Shown here in pieces: positions 36,098 to 46,795 of a DNA stretch of 64,000 nucleotides; the first letter of the stretch is position 1; each line of letters begins with the position of its first letter. Position numbers and translations under genes: made by a program. Origin of the DNA: Leptodactylus fallax (taxonomy: Eukaryota; Chordata; Amphibia; Anura; Leptodactylidae); the NCBI GenBank assembly GCA_947044405.1, contig CAMRHE010000029.1, positions 310,001-374,000 on the forward strand, written 5' to 3'. The notes under the pieces were generated by a model that saw only the letters and a list, made by a program, of their open reading frames with translations, did not search any database and was not told the DNA's origin.

Positions 36098-36127
36098 GCT
36101 CTACCGACTGTATATTCTATGACTCTA

Positions 36128-36733
36128 CCTGTATATTTATGTAATCTCCTTTCTATGTATGCCATCTCCTGTATGTGTATGCTATCTCCTGTATATGTAT
36201 GCCATCTCCTTTCTATTTATGCCATCTCCTGTATATTTATGCCATCTCCTGTATATGTATGCCATCTCCTGTATGTGTATGCCATCTCCTGTATGTGTAT
36301 GCCATCTCCTGTATGTGTATGCCATCTCCTGCATATGTATGCCATCTCCTGAATATGTATGCCATCTCCTGTATGTGTATGCTATCTCCTGTATATGTAT
36401 GCCATCTCCTTTCTATTTATGCCATCTCCTGTATATTTATGCCATCTCCTGTATATGTATGCCATCTCCTGTATGTGTATGCCATCTCCTTTCTATTTAT
36501 GCCATCTCCTTTCTATTTATGCCATCTCCTTTCTATTTATGCCATCTCCTTTCTATGTATGCCATCTCCTTTCTATGTATGCCACCTCTTTTCTATGTAT
36601 GCTATCTCCTGTGTATGTATGCTGTCTCCTTTATATGTATGCCGTCTCCTGTGTATGTATGCCATCTCCTGTATATGTATGCTATCTCCTGTATAGGTAT
36701 GCTATCTCCTTTATATGTATGCCATTTCCTGCT
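36128..36733. repeat. Giant 20-bp minisatellite (part 2)
   Basis: Continuation of the 20-bp array after the ERV insertion. Units are more regular here ('tatgccatctcctgtatatg', 'tatgccatctcctttctatt'). A 200-bp block at about 36170-36280 recurs at about 36370-36480. The array decays at 'gccatttcctgctgaatg'. Confidence 0.95.
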
Positions 36734-38125
36734 GAATGTTTCATGTTTGCATCTATTGCCACAGATTGATCCTGCCATTTTGGTAAATGTTGACGTAGGC
36801 CATATTATTATGGTCAGTAGTTATTAAAGCTCTCCCTAGGCTGTCAGAAATGAGGATAAGGGGTTCACATTACTTTGATACAGTATTTCTGGAATAATTT
36901 AGGAAATGCTAAGGCGAGGTTGTGTGGGTTTTTTTGTCTGTCCTATCTAATGGTATATTTACATATTGTAACAACAAGATTCTGTTATTTTTATGAATCA
37001 CTACATTGTGAAGCATGCATGTTCGCAACAAGTATTTCCAACAAAAGGGCATTCATGCTGTCAGCAAACTGCAAGTATTCTAGAAATAGAAAACTTGTGG
37101 CTATGACAAGAGAAGGAGCAGAGTTTACAGCTTATTAATGCTCAGATTGTCATTTAAACTCTTTGAAATTGCATATTTTGTACTTTTTGCAGCACTGTGT
37201 AAAAACACGGTTGACTTATACTGTACATTATTGTGTAGACAGAAGCCAAGATTTACTAATAGTTTTACAGTGTAGACCGGTGCTCCATTCATATCTGTGC
37301 CGGGAAGTCCGTTCTTATGGTCTGTCGGGGGACCAGAAGAATGGAAAAACAGTCTGACTGATGATGGAAATAATGATGGACACATCCCAAGGGACCCCAT
37401 TGACTGTAATGGGGTTCGTTGAGTGTCTGTCAAGTCTGTTTTTTTAATTCAAATTGTTGGATGAGAAAGTCGGGCTTGCGGCACTTTTTCATCCGGCAAT
37501 TTTTGGTAGATCTGCGCTGGACACTTGGCTCATATGTGAATGTAGCCTTATCACAGTAGGTGATGAGGAATGATAAATGTAGCATATCTTTAGACTGTCT
37601 AGCCTGTTTTATCAACAGTAGTAAATCTGGCCAACATTTACATGGCCAAATTTGCACATATATTGCACGTTATTCTGCAGCTTCTCACAGTTCACTTCAT
37701 TTACCCAGAATTATATATCGAAATAGGCTAGTAGTCTAGTGCTTGTTGCCCATACCAAACATTAGTATTCATGCCTATTTTTTCAAGTCCTATTCATAGT
37801 GCTGAAATTTGAGGTCCATTGTTTTGGAATGTATGGGGGTCTTTGACATCCTAGATAACATTTTTCTTTTTTTTCAGGGTTCTGTACAGTAGTTAAAAAA
37901 AAGTTCTATGTAATTTTTGTTTTGTCTTTGGAGAGAAAGTGGAGTTTTATTTAGTCTTCATATATCACAGAAATGTATACTGTGTCTGACCATTGACTTC
38001 TATCATTTAGAAAAAAAGCATCCACTTTGTACATGTTTTCCTGTGGTCCAAACACCGTAGGCGTCACTGTTCACACCTTCAAAATATCATACAAAAACAT
38101 TTACCATATATATCTTTCTTTGCAG
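36734..38125. other. Upstream region or first intron of B4GALNT1
   Basis: No exon recognised. Since the first coding exon opens with a splice acceptor one base before the ATG, an untranslated exon must lie further upstream. I cannot locate it. The sequence is A+T-rich and comparatively repeat-poor, with a weak interspersed repeat at about 37300-37440. Confidence 0.45.
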
Positions 38126-38329
38126 AATGCGGGCCAATAGAAGACTGTGCTTTTTTGTGGTAGTCTTGGTGCCAATGTCTTTATTCTGCTTTCGCATGTG
38201 GAACAAGTCTGATAAAGTGGTAGACATCTGGAACAGAGAAGCCTCTGAGGATCTAATGGATAACAGTCTACTGCAGCCACTGGAAAAATATGCTGGGATA
38301 TCCTTAAAATGGAAAGCTGAAGTGCTAGA
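38126..38329 (+). CDS. B4GALNT1: B4GALNT1 exon with start codon (cytosolic tail, TM, stem)
   Basis: A pyrimidine-rich acceptor (tttctttgcag) precedes 38126. ATG is at 38127 and the donor GTATGT at 38330, leaving 67 codons plus two bases. The peptide MRANRRLCFFVVVLVPMSLF.. has a short basic cytosolic tail, one signal-anchor helix (residues about 7-22) and a lumenal stem: a type II Golgi enzyme. Mammalian B4GALNT1 starts with the same pattern (Met-Arg/Trp..Arg-Arg, then a hydrophobic stretch). This exon alone is weak evidence, but its phase joins exon 39717 perfectly (GA|A = Glu, then LLPKKNC). B4GALNT1 transfers GalNAc to GM3/GD3 to make GM2/GD2. An acceptor one base before the ATG implies an upstream non-coding exon. 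Confidence 0.82.
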
Positions 38330-38499
38330 GTATGTATTCTGCATTTGTGTAGATTGTGAACATAGGAAAACTTTCTGCTGTCTGGATGGTTTGCATTGTA
38401 TGTGGTATTATAATGTCTTTGCTGTGAGACCTCATTTACATGGTAGAGCCATGTGCACAACCGTATATATAAAGACGTTATGAACTTGCACAGTCTGTG

Positions 38500-38892
38500 T
38501 GCTGCCATATAGGCTCCTGTGCTGCCATACAGGCTCCATGTTATAATTTATAGGCTCCTGTGCTGCCGTACAAGATACATGTTATATGTTATAGTCTCCT
38601 GTGCTGCAATACAGGCTCTGTTATAGGCTCCTGCACTGCCATACAGACTCCATGTTATATGTTATAGGCTCCTGTGCTGCCTTACAGGCTCCATGTTATA
38701 TGTTATAGTCTCCTGTGCTGCCACACAAGCTCCATGTTATGTTATAAGCTCCTGTGCTGCCATACAGGCTCCATGTTATATGTTATAGTCTCCTGTGCTG
38801 CCTTACAGGCTCCATGTTATAGTCTCCTGTGCTGCCACACAAGCTCCATGTTATATGTTATAGGCTCCTGTGCTGCCATACAGGCTCCATGT
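38500..38892. repeat. Intronic minisatellite, ~41-bp unit
   Basis: About ten units built from 'tcctgtgctgccatacaggc' and 'tccatgttatatgttatag', with deletions of part of the unit in several copies. It lies in intron 1 of B4GALNT1, 170 bp after exon 38126-38329. Confidence 0.9.
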
Positions 38893-39716
38893 TAGATGCC
38901 CAGGACTGTTCTCTTATAGGAGTATGCAGTATTTGTCTATACTGCTAGAACTATTGTCAGTCAACCAGATAAAATATACCATTTTCTTTATATACTACAT
39001 GTACAGTAACACCTACATAATATTTTTATATTATATAGGGGAGAAGCTGCTGCAAAATTACTCAGGTAGAGACGTATCCCCTAGAAGTAAAGGATTGGGC
39101 ATGTTAAAATTCCAGCTGTCCAAGAAGTAGTTTTTTTTTTTTTTTTTGTCCAGCATCTCTGTTCAGGCGAAAGTTTGGAGAGCCTCATGCATATTAGGGT
39201 GTGTTCACACATGCTCTGTTTTCATACATTATTCTGTTTCGTCATAGATCCCTATGATGAAGTCAGTTCAGTAAATGCAGGGTTGAGTCAAGACACTTGA
39301 TCATAATACAGGTGGAAAAATGTTCCCATAACAATTGAGTGAAACTGGCCTATAGACCTATGACCCTGTGTACATTAGAACTAATATTCTGAAAAACATG
39401 AGTTTGCACTAAATTAATGCTTAATAAATAAAAATTTGTGATAAATAGTAATCAAAGATAGTTTTCCTTTTCCGTCCAGAAGTTCCTGACATTGTACACA
39501 TAATTTTATTCATTTCCTGTGGAGGAAGGTAAAATAACTGTGGTGGCTATTCAGAGCCAAAGGAGAGAGTATGTATCGAAATCTATCCCAGGTGCTATAT
39601 GACGTGTCAGAAAAATGTTCTTTGAGTGTTCTTCTTGATGTTCATATTTCTCCTTAAGACAATGTTCTTGCATGTGTTGTGTAACCATTTCAGTTTATTG
39701 TTGTATCTTTCCACAG
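38893..39716. other. Rest of B4GALNT1 intron 1
   Basis: No further exon or clear element. Contains a poly(T) run at 39130-39146 and ends with a good acceptor (gtatctttccacag). Confidence 0.5.
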
Positions 39717-39890
39717 ACTCTTGCCAAAGAAAAACTGCAAATGTGAAGCCGAAGCAACGCTAAACATTCCCTTTAGACAGCAGTTAGTAGGAAAACCTTA
39801 CGCCGTGAACTTTACAGCAGATGTAGAGCCTTTAGGGATTGACGAAACACACAAGAGAAGGGAGCTGGAATATAAAAAGTTCAAGATGAG
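39717..39890 (+). CDS. B4GALNT1: B4GALNT1 exon (NCKCEA segment)
   Basis: Acceptor ccacag, donor GTAACT. The 174-bp exon starts in phase 2 and ends in phase 2 (AG|A = Arg). It encodes LLPKKNCKCEAEATLNIPF.. to ELEYKKFKMR. The closely spaced cysteines in NCKCE match the conserved Cys pair N-terminal to the catalytic domain in B4GALNT1 (NNCSCES in mammals) and B4GALNT2 (NQCKCEA). A following 'LP.PF..Q' motif and the 'RE.E...F' spacing match B4GALNT1 better. An N-glycosylation sequon (Asn-Phe-Thr) is visible. Confidence 0.88.
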
Positions 39891-40452
39891 GTAACTAGTC
39901 ATATATTAATGGTTATTCACATGACTATACTCCATCTGTGAAATGCGATCTATGTGTCAACACACAGATCCGGTGAGTCAGTCGCACTGTATCCTACTGA
40001 GTTATGATGCAAAGTTCTTTAAGCTGTCCGTTCAGTATCACTACAGCTGAAGTACAGGAAACACAGCTGACACATGGTCATGTGAATAGCCTCTTATTTT
40101 ATTATTTTTCTGTAAGACCAGGGCACCATGTTGTGGTCTGCTCTGGGATGTTTTCAGCAAAGCTTGTAAACCGTTGCATAATCTGCAGCAATAATTGACC
40201 TGCTGCAGCTTCCAAACCCCTGGAGCAAAGTACTTTGCACTGCAAGTTTTTTCCACGGTATGTAGATGGGTTTGTTTAAATCCAATCCACTTCACTCTAC
40301 TGTAACTTGCTGCAATTCCACCAGGGTTAACTCAATTGAAACTTGCCACATGTGGCCCCAACCTCAGGCTGCATTTACACAAAGCATTTTTATCTGCCTA
40401 TTTTTAGCTGGAAACGCTGTCGCTAGATGTTGTTTTAAATCTGTAGTGAAAT
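39891..40452. repeat. Start of B4GALNT1 intron 2, with diverged foldback repeat
   Basis: About 40113-40372 has family A-like order ('agaccagggcaccatgttgt', 'gcagcaataattgacctgct', 'catgtggccccaacctcag') but strong divergence. It is probably an old MITE. No exon. Confidence 0.4.
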
Positions 40453-40918
40453 TTAAAGGGAAACTGTCAGGGCAATTTGGGACACTAAACCATCCAGACG
40501 TCCATATGGACCTGAGGTCCTGTTATAACATAATCCATGGCCGCATTAAAAATAAAAAATCTTTATACTCACCCTGCTGCTGTACTCCCTGCATCTGCGC
40601 AGTTCTTCAATGAAGCCAGAGGAGTGCACCTCGGCTTCAGTGCGCATGCACCGCAATTACGTAGTGAAGCCGGGGTGTCCATCTTTGGCTTCACTGAAGA
40701 ACAGCGCAGGCGCCGGGAGGCGTGCCTCATGAATAAGCCGGACTGTTCTCACCAAACAGCGGCGATCAGGCCCTTCTCTAGGTAAGTATAAAGGTTTTTT
40801 ATTTTTAATGCGCCTGCGGATTGCATTACAACAGGGCGATCTGGGACACTAAACACCAGGTCTATAAGGACCTGCGGGTGGTTTAGTGTCCCAGATTGAC
40901 CTGACAGATTCCCTTTAA
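40453..40918. mobile_element. TTAA-flanked foldback MITE, family H
   Basis: TTAA at 40453-40456 and 40915-40918. The arms 'agggaaactgtcagg', 'gggacactaaacca' and their complements 'tggtttagtgtcccag', 'ctgacagattccct' form a long hairpin around a GC-rich centre. A piggyBac-like non-autonomous element is inferred. It abuts the family A copy that starts at 40919. Confidence 0.65.
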
Positions 40919-41056
40919 GGCTAAGGCCCCATGTAGCGGGCCGCAGCCAAAAAGCGCTGCAGGAAAAACCGCGGCGGAAACGCGGTATGGTTTTTCCCCC
41001 AGTGCTTTTCACAGAAAGTCCACAGAGTTTTCCTCTGTGAATTTTCTGCTTCAATG
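40919..41056. mobile_element. Family A MITE, half copy (A8)
   Basis: Only one arm of the palindrome survives, from 'ggctaaggccccatgtagcg' through 'cacagaaagtccacagag' to 'tctgcttcaatgg'. Truncated at the palindrome centre. Confidence 0.55.
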
Positions 41057-41654
41057 GCATAAGAATCGCCATTCTTAATAAATTCCCCAAAACTGTTTAA
41101 GGTTATTCCTTTTCTTTGAAGCATTTACCCTTATGCTTTTCTATAGGAATAAAAAAAACTGAAAAACGCATGCTTTAAATATTACACAATAAAAAATTCC
41201 ACCAAAATTGTACAAATTGCTCTTGCCACTCAAGTAGGGTGGGTGGTGAGATTAACTGTCATTGCAATGGGTGGCACATACAGGAGATGGTAGGGTCTGA
41301 GTGGCAAGAGCAGTGCTCCAGGGAGGTGGAGGCCCCACCCCCAGTTCCCACTGCCTCATTTGCATAAATAATTTACAAAAGTGACTGCTTGACCATTAAG
41401 GCCGGTTCCTCCCTCATTACAATGTCTGTGGAAACAGGATGAGATTATAGTAAGTTCCTTGTGCCCACAGGTGCCATACATGGTTCTGGACACAAACAAA
41501 TTGGCAGGACAATTGGGTATAGACTTCTCTAAGGGTATGGCCATAACTTCCAGCAACTGCAAGCAGTCAAATCCCCAGTTGCCAATGGCTGCACAAGCAG
41601 AATAGAAATCCAAACTTTAAAAATGGCTTTTGATTTGATGGACCAACGCAGGGG
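41057..41654. other. Intron 2, non-coding
   Basis: Contains an inverted motif pair ('ttgccactcaagtaggg' and 'ctgagtggcaagagc' at about 41224-41316), suggestive of a short foldback element. No exon recognised. Confidence 0.4.
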
Positions 41655-42300
41655 AAATGTATTTACCAACACACAGTGGAGCCGAAACTAATTAAACGAT
41701 TTGGACAGGATGAGACAAACATGGAATGGAATGGAGCTGCAATACATGGACAAGTGTGTTGCTGTTGGACAAGCAGCCTTTTGCTTGTTTTTGTAATTCT
41801 GTACAGATCCTTTACACCCAGGCTTCATTAACAATTACCATGTACAAAGTACACTGATAATAAAGTTTCAGGCGTGGCTGCTTCAGGTTAAGATGACCAT
41901 CTGGTAGACAAGGACATGTTCAACATGTGACAGTCACTGAGATCTTAGAAGTGATAGAAGAGCAGGGCTGTGGAGTCGGTAGACCAAACCACTCTATTTT
42001 TCCACAGACTGATTCCGACTTTGGCTCCATCATAAGTGGCTGACGGCCATGGTCAGACAGGAGCAAAGCTCTTCTGGAAAGAAAATAGTGATTGTGATAT
42101 TGCAAGGGAGGAACAAAACACAAAGAATAGGCTGCAATGCCCCTGGTGACAGACATTCAGTTGACATCCGATATTATCAGTAATTGTATAATACAATATT
42201 TTAGAGAGAAACATATTATATTGAAAGGTGGAATTGGTCATTTTTTTCAGACTCCACCCAAAACTGGCCCTGACCAACAACTCCAAATTTACATCCCTGT
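41655..42300. repeat. Intron 2 repeat, inverted copy of 46137-46795
   Basis: About 41680-42205 matches 46137-46790 in inverse orientation: shared tracts include 'acacagtggagccgaaac', 'caagcagccttttgcttgtt', 'gcagggctgtggagtcgg' and 'caatgcccctggtgacagac'. The 'cagggctgtggagtcgg' end (41964 onward) also occurs at 51686. Arms of over 500 bp separated by about 4 kb could pair in the transcript. Confidence 0.7.
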
Positions 42301-42486
42301 AGAACAGGACGGGTCTATCTGATCTGTTCGTCCGGTTTTCTCCATCATAAACTCATCCACAGTTGTCCAGGTGTAAAAAGGGGCATGCGGTGAGCAAGGG
42401 GGTGCATGATGGTGGTAGTGCAGGGCTGATGGGGGTAGTAGTCACAGTTGTGTCACTGGCCTGAATGGTCTACAACCCTGTTCCCC

Positions 42487-43345
42487 TGTCACACACATGG
42501 ACCTCTTTCAATTCAGCTGTTACCTTTCAGCAGAGCACAGGCTGGAATGACTTCTGTGACAGAGTCCAGTAACAACGGTTTTAAAGAACTTTACTAGGAA
42601 CACCTCTTGTAAGGCAAAGTACATATATCAGAGTCTCTTTGGTAGTAAATGGCAGTACAGCTTTTACACTTCTTACAAGTGCAGTACTTCAGTCACAGTC
42701 CCATATATCCTCTGTAATAGCAGGTATGCAGATTCTGAGTACTTAATAGTTAAGGTGTACACGGTCCTGTGCAGCTTTAGCTCTTCCTTGGGAGATATAA
42801 CACAGCTCGGCTATACTGTGCAATGTGGTGCAAGAGAGTACTTACAGGTTAGGTGCTAGAGCAATGCCCTATCGCAGGGTGCTAAAGCGCTGATTCAACG
42901 ACGTGGAAGCCGCTTAGGTTAGATCCAGCTGGGGAACCCATGAAAAGCGTGGATCCAGGAAGAGGACTTCTTTATCCAACAGGTTATTCCTCTGGCTTAG
43001 GCCGATAGAACAGGGTTAGGTTTTTAGATGATCTCCCATGTGTGGACCAGCAGGAATTCAGTAGTTGGGATGGACTGGTAGCTGTATATAGCCCATGTGA
43101 GGGTCTTACCAGCTTGGAGCAATGCTGGCAGACATGTGCACTGGCTGGAGGCCAGGCTGAGACTTCCTTTGTAAACAACCTCTCCCTGTGCAGGCAGAGG
43201 CTGGACTAGGGACTTGTCTGGGCTTGCCCCAGAAGCAGCGTGTGCTTCTATAGGCCGAGAGCAAAACATGTGACTGAAGCGGGGCAAGACTAGACATGTG
43301 AGTTTGCAGAACTAAGACAAGGTGCAAAGTTCGTTAACCCTTACA
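42487..43345 (-). repeat. Candidate solo LTR
   Basis: Read on the minus strand it starts TGTAAGGGTTAACG and ends GTGTGTGACA, and is flanked by the 5-bp word ctgtt (43346-43350 on one side; 42478-42482 on the other, with four extra C between). Within it are a TATA-like 'gctatatac' and an AGTAAA signal (minus strand). Length is about 860 bp. Plausible, but the four extra bases and lack of internal retroviral sequence keep this tentative. Confidence 0.45.
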
Positions 43346-43350
43346 CTGTT

Positions 43351-45002
43351 GCAGACAATCCTCAGTGTATGCTAAGTAATGCAGTAGAATACAATATACA
43401 GCGCACAAAAAAGAGGCAGACATGAGAAATTACCACCTGACAAAATACAAGATGATATGGCGGCATAATGACGATTTTAACAGAACGTTAACATCCCGTT
43501 CTGGGACACTGCACAGGAATCACTTATCTCCCTCCATACAAAATTCATACTACTGGGGCCTCACACGGCCAAGCTTCATCCATGAGAACTTGGTCCCGGT
43601 GTGAGCAGTATTGTCTGAACGCTATCCTGGGACACGGACTCCTAGCAGTATAGATATGAGACCACACATTATGTGGTCAGTCACACAACCAGATGAGACT
43701 TGGTTGTGTGAATGACCACATAAGCTGGAGACACACATGGTGTACTAAAGCATCATTGGCTACCCTGTAGAAGAGTACCAGCCTAGTGAAGGAGACGGAA
43801 ATAAATGTCATCCACAAACAAAACTCACAGTTCACGGGCTTTGAACCTGCAGCACATTAATAAAGCAGCGGGCAGTGTGTCCTTCATCCATGTTTCCATG
43901 TTCAGGTTTTGCTTGTGCAGTTTTTGAAGCAAAAAACAGACATGGATCATAAAGGGAGAGCAGGTATATAGAACAGATGGTACTTCTCTTTTTTAAGCCT
44001 GTCCATATATCATGCATTAAAAAACTTCCATGAAATGTGACAAAGTGGAAACAAACATCGCTAGCCAAACAGATTAGATTAGAAATTGTGTTTTTTTTTT
44101 TTTTTCCATTTAGTTAATCTGACTGTTCACACATGATTTTTCAATGTTAAGAGGAAGCTCCACTTTAAGCTTGACTTGATTTATTATGGAAATTCATGTA
44201 TTAAGAAGATCCTATAAACTGCTATTTTAGGGTATCATAACATAGATCTTTGGCTACAAAATCATGAGATTATATATTTCTTATTCCTTAAGTAAAATTT
44301 AACTCTTTATAAATAAACACGACATGTCACTTGACTGGTGGTGAAAATTAACTTTAGTAACAGCCTTTTTTGAAGGTATAGATAACAATATCCAATAAAT
44401 TATAACTTTATAGGGGTTGTCCAGGAATTGCAGCTCTGGGAGAGCAGACTGAGGAACGTGAAACATATAAACCCATATTCACCAGTCCATGGCTCTCCAG
44501 TGTCCTCCACCATTGTCCGGACCAGTGGTGCCTTGGGGCTTGTTGTGGCAGAACTCCTCGCCGCACATGACACCGGTGACCACTGAGGCCACTGATTGGC
44601 AATTGACATGCCAAAAATTGGCACCAATAAAAAACCACAGCTTGCCCTGCAAATAAAGAGCCCTGACATAGCTCCATCAACAAAACAGTAAAAAAGTTAT
44701 AGGCATCAGAATACGGTGACCACAGGCATATCATTCATTTTCGAAAAATGATGTTTTATTTAGTAATAGTGGTAAAATATAATAAAACAAATATAAATAT
44801 GGTATTGCTGTAATCGTAATGTCAAAGTTGCTTTGTCATTTTCAATGCAGACTAAACGCCGGAAAAACTAAATGCAAAAAATCATGATAGAATTGTACAT
44901 TTTGGCAGGATGAGATATGACGAATAAGGGGACCAATTTTGGATGGAGTCGAAAGAAAGTTACCAACTCTGCAAAGTAAACTGATTCATTACTTAAGGGG
45001 CT
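43351..45002. other. Intron 2, non-coding
   Basis: No exon found. 44405-44560 is a fragment of a 'ggggttgtccagg' repeat (related to 24690-24730). Poly(T) run at 44090-44106. Confidence 0.4.
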
Positions 45003-45302
45003 GTCCGGGGGTTAAGCTTTTTTATGGCCTTCCCTCAGGATAGGTCATAAATACCTGATTGTGGGGACCAAGAGCCGGCCCTCGGACCAATCAGCTGTAC
45101 AAATCCGCTTCTGGCCCCTCTCCTACATTAAATAGGACCGTAACGTGAAAGTTCCATCCCGTGTAGTGGCTTGGCGCTAGGTCTGCACTCATTGAAGTCT
45201 GTTGGAGTATAGTGTATAGGATGGCTCCATAAAGCTGATCAGTCTGGGAGAAGGATGTTGGCCCCCCACCAGTCAGGCCTGAGGATAGGCCATAAAGAAG
45301 TT
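45003..45302. repeat. Foldback repeat ('tatggcct..ctcaggata')
   Basis: The left arm 'tttttatggccttccctcag' pairs with the right arm 'cctgaggataggccataaag'. It ends at the start of family B copy B2. Confidence 0.5.
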
Positions 45303-45860
45303 TAAGGCTGAGGCCCCACATTGCGGAAACGCAGCTTTTTTTTGATTGCAGATTTTGTTGCCTTTTTTTTTTTTGAGCCAATGTCAGGAGTAGATTGATA
45401 GAAGGAAGGTAGAAGTATAAGGCCGGGGCCCCAAGTGGCATAAATGCCGCGGTTTGCCTGCGGCATAAAGCGTTTTATAGTCGCAGCAAAGTGGATGGGA
45501 TTCTAGAGAATCCCATCCCCACTTTGTGTGAAAATACGTGCAGCGGACCATTGCGGTTTTGGAAATCAGAGCATGTCAATTAAATCTACAGAAACACTGG
45601 AGGTTTCCCCATAGGTATAATTGAAGCAGGAAGTCCGCACAGGAAACTTCTGCGAACTTTCTGTGAAAAGCGCTGCAGGAAAAAACGTGAGGAGTTGCCA
45701 CTACGGTTTTTCCCGTAGCGCTTTTTTGCTGCGGGACGCTACTTGGGGCCTTAGCCTAACAGTTTTTATATATTTCACATTGTTTGTAACCATTTTTGGC
45801 TTTGGCTCAAAAAACTGCAGCAAAATCTGCAGTTTCCGCAACGTGGGGCCTTAGCCTGAA
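45303..45860. mobile_element. Family B MITE (copy B2) split by a family A MITE
   Basis: The left part 45303-45420 ('ggctgaggccccacattgcg', 'tttgagccaatgtcagg') continues at 45757-45860 ('tggctttggctcaaaaaac', 'gcaacgtggggccttagcc'). It is interrupted at TAA by A9. The clean interruption gives the target duplication of family A. Confidence 0.7.
45421..45756. mobile_element. Family A foldback MITE nested in B2 (copy A9)
   Basis: 336 bp from 'ggccggggccccaagtggca' to 'cttggggccttagcc', bracketed by TAA at 45418-45420 and 45757-45759 inside the B2 element. A 3-bp TAA duplication with GGC..GCC termini supports PIF/Harbinger-type mobilisation for this abundant family. It is the reference copy for calling A elsewhere in the window. 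Confidence 0.75.
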
Positions 45861-46136
45861 AGAGTTGTCCACTTTAATACCAATATTCAGAGACAATTGT
45901 TATTGTTTGTATAATAAAAAGTTGTCCATGACCATGGACCATATATCACATGACTATGGACTTATTTTTATCCATTGGGAGTAAGCAGAATGAATGACAG
46001 CAAGCAGAGATCTAGAAAACCGTGAGGAATTGATACAGAAAGTATATTGGGAAATTGTAGAACTTTTTATTATACAAACAATAAGATTTGTCTCTCATTA
46101 TTGATCTGAAGGTGGGCAACCCCTTTAACCCTAAAC
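45861..46136. repeat. Foldback repeat in intron 2
   Basis: Arms 'attgtttgtataataaaaag' and 'ctttttattatacaaacaat' (about 45902-45922 and 46063-46083), with outer 'gagttgtccactttaa' and 'gggcaacccctttaa'. TTAA-like ends; a small MITE. Confidence 0.55.
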
Positions 46137-46795
46137 CCCATTAATTATTGTATAATAAAATTATTGATATTACCGGATGTCATCTGAGGGTCTGTCATCA
46201 GGGGCATTGCAGCTTTGCTCCTGTCTGACCATGGCCTTCAACCATTTATGATGAAGCCAAAGTCGGAATTAGTCTGTGGAAAAATAGAGTGGTTTGGCTT
46301 AACCACTCCACAGCCCTGCTCTTCTATCACAACCAAGAACTCAGTGACTGCCTCACCTTGCAGCTCCTAATTCATATAACATGCACTCCAGTCTACATTG
46401 TGTCATCTTGGAATAAGTATTTGTTAATACCTGCTAGACTTCTGAACATGTCCTTGTCTACCTGCTGGCCATCATAATGGCCTCAAGCAACCAAGCCAGA
46501 AACTTTCTTATTAGTGTACTTTGTACCTGGTAATTGCTATTGAAGCCTGGGTGTAAAGGAAGTGTATAGAATTACAAAACAAGCAAAAGGCTGCTTGTCC
46601 AACAGCAACATACTTGTCCATATATTGCAGCTCCATTCCATTAAAGTGAATGGGTATGAGCTGCTATACCACACATAACCTTTGGACGCGAGTGGCACTG
46701 TTTGTGGGAGAACACAGCCATGTTTTTCTAATCCTGTACAACCCCTTTAATTGGTTTCTGCTCCACTGTGTGTTGCGTTAGACACATTTCGCCTG
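46137..46795. repeat. Inverted copy of the 41.7-42.2 kb repeat
   Basis: See the partner at 41655-42300. This copy also carries an extra ~85-bp piece beginning at TTAA near 46640 ('agtgaatgggtatgagctgc'). Confidence 0.7.

Larger units (their letters stand above)
34601..36107 (-). mobile_element. Endogenous retrovirus fragment inside the minisatellite
   Basis: Minus-oriented. The 3' LTR is at 34601-35041, preceded (in its own direction) by a purine-rich tract at about 35043-35056, then a remnant of pol from 36097 to 35229. The pol remnant lacks the integrase region, and env, gag and the 5' LTR are absent, so this is a deleted copy. Minisatellite sequence lies on both sides (ending at 34600 and resuming at about 36128), which shows the insertion went into a pre-existing array. 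Class I (gamma/epsilon-like) is inferred from the wording of the RT. Confidence 0.82.

Noticed and set aside
42487..43345. Calling this block a confirmed solo LTR
   Set aside because: The ends look right, but the flanking ctgtt words are offset by four extra bases and no internal retroelement sequence is present; kept only as a candidate.
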